NCBI RefSeq assembly: GCF_029277445.1
Contig: NZ_CP119566.1
Location: 2,730,001 to 2,794,000, forward strand
DNA from: Pararhizobium qamdonense
Lineage (GTDB): Bacteria; Pseudomonadota; Alphaproteobacteria; Rhizobiales; Rhizobiaceae
DNA length: 64,000 nucleotides
Direction of reading: 5' to 3'
In this document: positions 61,552 through 64,000 of the stretch, in pieces
Layout: every line of letters begins with the position of its first letter
Numbering within the stretch: position 1 is the first letter of the stretch
The notes under the pieces: generated by a model
What the model was told of the DNA's origin: nothing
The model's input: only the letters and a program-made list of their open reading frames with translations
Databases searched by the model: none
Program-made: the position numbers and the translations under genes

Positions 61552-62301
61552 TTAGCCGATTTGCATCAGGACTGGAAAGGTTTCCTGGAACCAGATGGCC
61601 ATGGAACTGATAAAACCAAAGACGAAGGCAAGGCCGGCAAGGATCAGGAACACGCCCATCAGTTTTTCCACCAGGCCGAGATGACGGCGGAAGCGGGACA
61701 GGAATTTCATGAAGGCGCCGGAGAACCCAGCCGCAATCCAAAACGGAATGGCAAGCCCCAGCGAATAGACCGCGAGAAGCAGGGCGCCATCGGTGACCGT
61801 GTCGCGGGCTGCGGCAACGCCCAGGATCGTGCCGAGAACCGGGCCGATACAGGGCGTCCAGCCGAACGCAAAGGCCAGCCCCATAATATAGGCGCCCGAC
61901 AGCGTCGCCGGCTTGCCGCCGCCCTGGAACCGCGCCTCGCGGCCGAGAATGCCGATGCGGAACACACCAAGGAAATGCAGGCCCATGATGATAATGACAA
62001 TGCCGCCGATGCGCGAAAGAATTTCGATATGCTGGCGCAGCACAAGACCGATGCTGGATGCCCCTGCCCCGAGCGCCACGAAAACCGTGGCAAAACCGAG
62101 CGTGAACAGGAAAGCTGCCCCGAACACCGCGCGCCGTGTGCCGGTCGAGGCAACCTGCGTTTCACCGCCGCGAAACTGATCCACCGAGATGCCAGCCATA
62201 TAACAAAGATAGGGCGGCACGAGCGGCAGGACGCACGGGGACAGGAAAGACAATGCGCCCGCCAGGACGGCGGTCCAGATGGAAATATCAGCGATGGACA
62301 C
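61552..62301 (-). CDS. ccdA: Cytochrome c biogenesis protein CcdA
   Basis: CcdA carries reducing power from thioredoxin across the membrane for cytochrome c maturation. The 249-residue, six-helix protein has the redox cysteines in LSFLSPCVLPLVPPYLCYMAG and AFGWTPCIGPVLGTILG. The GTG at 62301 opens the family N terminus (SIADISIWTAVLAGALS). The frame runs further upstream to 62463, but that part overlaps the tRNA promoter and lacks family sequence. Confidence 0.9.
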   Translation of the reverse strand: MSIADISIWTAVLAGALSFLSPCVLPLVPPYLCYMAGISVDQFRGGETQVASTGTRRAVFGAAFLFTLGFATVFVALGAGASSIGLVLRQHIEILSRIGGIVIIIMGLHFLGVFRIGILGREARFQGGGKPATLSGAYIMGLAFAFGWTPCIGPVLGTILGVAAARDTVTDGALLLAVYSLGLAIPFWIAAGFSGAFMKFLSRFRRHLGLVEKLMGVFLILAGLAFVFGFISSMAIWFQETFPVLMQIG

Positions 62302-62425
62302 TCGGTCAAAACTCCAGCCTGCAACAAGCCCGGCCGTCTTAGCCCCGAAGCCTGTCCCAAACCAATCACCTTTTGGCGATCTCCTTGGAAAACATCGTTT
62401 TTGCACTTTTGCCCGTTTTTTTGGG

Positions 62426-62454
62426 TTGACCAAAACAAGCGCGCTGTGCATATG
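62426..62454 (+). promoter_or_regulatory. Sigma-70-type promoter of tRNA-Lys
   Basis: TTGACC (62426-62431) and CATATG (62449-62454) are 17 bp apart, 37 bp before the tRNA. The match and spacing are good for a stable RNA gene. Confidence 0.65.
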
Positions 62455-62491
62455 TCCGCCCACTTCCGCCGGTCACACCAGACCGCCATGG

Positions 62492-62567
62492 GAGAGCGTA
62501 GCTCAGTCGGTAGAGCAACTGACTTTTAATCAGTAGGTCCAGGGTTCGAATCCCTGCGCTCTCACCA
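62492..62567 (+). tRNA. tRNA-Lys (anticodon UUU)
   Basis: The 76-base gene folds into a full cloverleaf. The acceptor arms are GAGAGCG and CGCTCTC, and the anticodon arm is ACTGA-CTTTTAA-TCAGT, with TTT at the anticodon. The T arm is CAGGG-TTCGAAT-CCCTG, and CCA is encoded. The 3' end is not repeated downstream, so no integrated element is visible. Confidence 0.97.
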
Positions 62568-62752
62568 AAAAATCAGATAAATATTATATCACAGTGGCTT
62601 GCGGTTTCGCTCCAGCAGTTTTTGCGGCTCCGTCTTCAGGTATCGCGCGAAACATCCTCGGAACGTGCGAAGTTTTGACCGTCCTGACGACGCCCGCACC
62701 CACACGCCTACGGAATTTGTCTAGCCTTTGCAGAATCGCCCATTGTCAAACT
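62568..62752. other. Non-coding segment after tRNA-Lys
   Basis: An AT-rich start (aaatattatatcac) follows the tRNA. A plus-strand frame from 62594 has no ribosome-binding site and no recognisable product. I see nothing functional beyond the terminator that follows. Confidence 0.35.
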
Positions 62753-62786
62753 AAAACAACGTCGCCCGTGAAGGCGACGCTGTTTT
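62753..62786 (-). terminator. Terminator of the small lipoprotein gene
   Basis: Fourteen-base arms (62753-62766 and 62773-62786) with one mismatch enclose cgtgaa. On the minus strand the hairpin runs into gttttagttt. It lies 45 bp after the lipoprotein stop codon. Confidence 0.7.
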
Positions 62787-62831
62787 GGTTTCAACATTCC
62801 GGAGGGACGGGTCCGGCGTGCCATTGCCGCG

Positions 62832-63167
62832 TCAGCCGCGGCGGTAGTAGCCTGGGCGGTCCGGGTTGTATTCGGGGACTTCGCAGCGGGGATCGTTGCT
62901 GCAGAGGCGGTCGTCGCCGCGCCGGTCGTCGCGCCGATCGGTACGGCGGTCGTCGTCGTTGCGGTCGCGGCGGCCCGGGTCGCGATCGCGGGAATAACGG
63001 GAATAATCGGTCCGGTCGCGTGCGCGATCATAACGATCGTCGCGGTCGAAGGTATCACGCGGACGCATCGTGTAGCCGTCGCCCTGATAGGACGGTCCTT
63101 CGCTGACGCAGCCGGCGAGCATCAGGGTCGAAAGGCCGATTGCGCTGGCCAGAATAAGGGTTTTCAT
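62832..63167 (-). CDS. Small Arg/Asp-rich lipoprotein
   Basis: This 111-residue protein has a lipoprotein signal (MKTLILASAIGLSTLMLAGC, Cys20 as lipidation site). The mature part is highly charged: about 35-85 is a string of R, D and Y residues (RDRTDYSRYSRDRDPGRRDR and further). A terminal part holds a Cys pair (LCSNDPRCEVPEYNPDRPGYY). The charged region is probably disordered. Asp rather than Gln after Cys is not present at +2 (it is Val), which suggests outer membrane sorting. No known function. GAGAGAACGACA precedes the ATG at 63167. Confidence 0.7.
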   Translation of the reverse strand: MKTLILASAIGLSTLMLAGCVSEGPSYQGDGYTMRPRDTFDRDDRYDRARDRTDYSRYSRDRDPGRRDRNDDDRRTDRRDDRRGDDRLCSNDPRCEVPEYNPDRPGYYRRG

Positions 63168-63319
63168 TGTCGTTCTCTCTCCATTTCGAAGAGAGATATG
63201 GCTGCCGCAGGGTTGCGGCAAGGGGCAATGATGATGGCGGCCCGCCTCTTCGTACAATCGCCCCAAATTGGCCGGCATCGAGGACGGCAAAAGAAGGGCG
63301 ACTACGGCAAATGCCTGCT

Positions 63320-64000
63320 TCACTTGCCAGGATGGCGGCCCAGGCGCAGCTTCAGCGGGCTTTCGCCATATTGACGTTTGAACGCGCGCGAGAAGGAGGA
63401 CAGGCTATCGAAGCCGCAGCGAAGGGCGACTTCGCGGATGCTGAGTTGGGTGTCGCCGACCAGGCGCTGTGCTGCCTGCAGCCGCAGCCGCAGATAGTAG
63501 CTTCCGGGGCTGATCCTGAGCGCTCTTGCAAACCGGATTTCCAGCTGGCGCTGCGACTGCCCGGCGCGGCGTGCCAGCGCCGCAATCGACAAGGGCCGGT
63601 CAAGCGTGCGCTCCATCAGGCGGATCGCCTTGGCAAGGCCGGGATCAAGAGCCTCCATGCGGCCGAGAGACACCAGCGGCTGGGCATCCGTTGCCGCATG
63701 GGTTTCGTCATAGACGAAGATGCTGGCGACATCGAGCGCGACGGATGAGCCGAAGCGCTGCCGGATCAGATGCAGCATCATGTCGAAGGTCGGCGATGCG
63801 CCACCGGATGTCCAGAATTTGCCGTCGGTCACGAACCGGTCGGCCCGGACGGACACATCCGGAAAAGCCAGCGCGAAATCCTCCAGTTCCTCCCAATGCG
63901 CCGTCGCTGTGCGGCCGTTGACGAGTCCGCAGCGCGCCAGGAGCCAACAGCCCGATTCGATGCCCGCAACCACGGAAAAATGCCGCGCAGCCGCCTGTAG
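63320..64000 (-). CDS. GlxA-family transcriptional regulator (partial, right edge)
   Basis: The visible C-terminal 226 residues run from the edge to the stop at 63320. The first part is the end of a DJ-1/PfpI-like domain (VVAGIESGCWLLARCGLVNGRTATAHWEELEDFALAFPDV, then SGGASPTFDMMLHLI). The rest is an AraC-type double helix-turn-helix (LSIAALARRAGQSQRQLEIRF, LRLQAAQRLVGDTQLSIREVALRCGFDSLSSFSRAFKRQYGESP). Relatives control choline, betaine and carnitine genes, and the ligand here is unknown. The frame is open to position 64000, so the start is outside the window. Confidence 0.88.
   Translation of the reverse strand, partial: LQAAARHFSVVAGIESGCWLLARCGLVNGRTATAHWEELEDFALAFPDVSVRADRFVTDGKFWTSGGASPTFDMMLHLIRQRFGSSVALDVASIFVYDETHAATDAQPLVSLGRMEALDPGLAKAIRLMERTLDRPLSIAALARRAGQSQRQLEIRFARALRISPGSYYLRLRLQAAQRLVGDTQLSIREVALRCGFDSLSSFSRAFKRQYGESPLKLRLGRHPGK

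Noticed and set aside
62662..62682. A second EcfG promoter (GGAAC at 62662)
   Set aside because: The bases at the required distance read CGTC at 15 bp, outside the consensus spacing, and no gene follows on that strand.
62492..62831. An integration site at tRNA-Lys
   Set aside because: No repeat of the tRNA 3' end, no integrase and no foreign genes are present downstream.

Overview
The window reads as a stretch of core chromosome from an alphaproteobacterium of the Rhizobiaceae (Rhizobium/Agrobacterium group). The basis is GC-rich coding DNA, a phosphatidylcholine synthase, an IalB-family protein, a DUF502 protein, a GlnB-GlnA pair, an alphaproteobacterial LexA box (GTTC-N7-GTTC), an EcfG-type general stress promoter and a CtrA-type box. 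I see no phage, insertion sequence, CRISPR array, toxin-antitoxin pair or plasmid functions. I could not assign genus or species.

Layout. 1-2000: an AT-rich edge, a DUF4864 secreted protein and a SAM-dependent methyltransferase. 2000-6000: tgt-queA (queuosine), two tandem cyclophilins and coaD, all on the minus strand. 6100-6500: two tiny membrane-protein ORFs behind an EcfG-type promoter. 6600-15100: gyrA, marC, a dispersed palindromic repeat, ssb and uvrA divergent around a LexA box, and a DUF72 gene. 15100-18800: nnr, then glnB-glnA behind a sigma-54 promoter. 18800-25100: an orphan TAXI binding protein, a coiled-coil membrane protein, hspQ with a heat-shock promoter, ialB, a lone YejA-like binding protein and a DsbA/FrnE-like protein. 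25100-35700: mfd-sdhE, recG, a DUF502 gene, a GNAT gene, glmS and glmU. 35800-39300: a GT-C-like membrane protein and a Na/Pi cotransporter. 39600-46900: ppiD-like, trpD, trpC, moaC, moeA, a 50-residue membrane protein and a CNNM/CorC-type protein. 47000-52600: a complete Ytf-type sugar ABC transporter with its FadR-type regulator. 52600-59100: a BMP-type nucleoside ABC transporter downstream of pcs and qor. 59300-64000: a UbiH-like hydroxylase, an AEC transporter, ccdA, tRNA-Lys(UUU), a small Arg/Asp-rich lipoprotein and a GlxA-type regulator cut by the right edge.

How the genes fit together. Several regulons can be read from DNA motifs: SOS (ssb/uvrA), nitrogen (glnBA), heat shock (hspQ), general stress (the tiny proteins) and a palindromic operator at ytfQ. 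The two ABC systems are complete and self-contained. No large undescribed system is evident. The observations most worth following are a TGT enzyme lacking three of the four zinc ligands, the EcfG-driven pair of tiny membrane proteins, and a CtrA box followed by a hairpin terminator in a gap with no gene, which may mark a small RNA.
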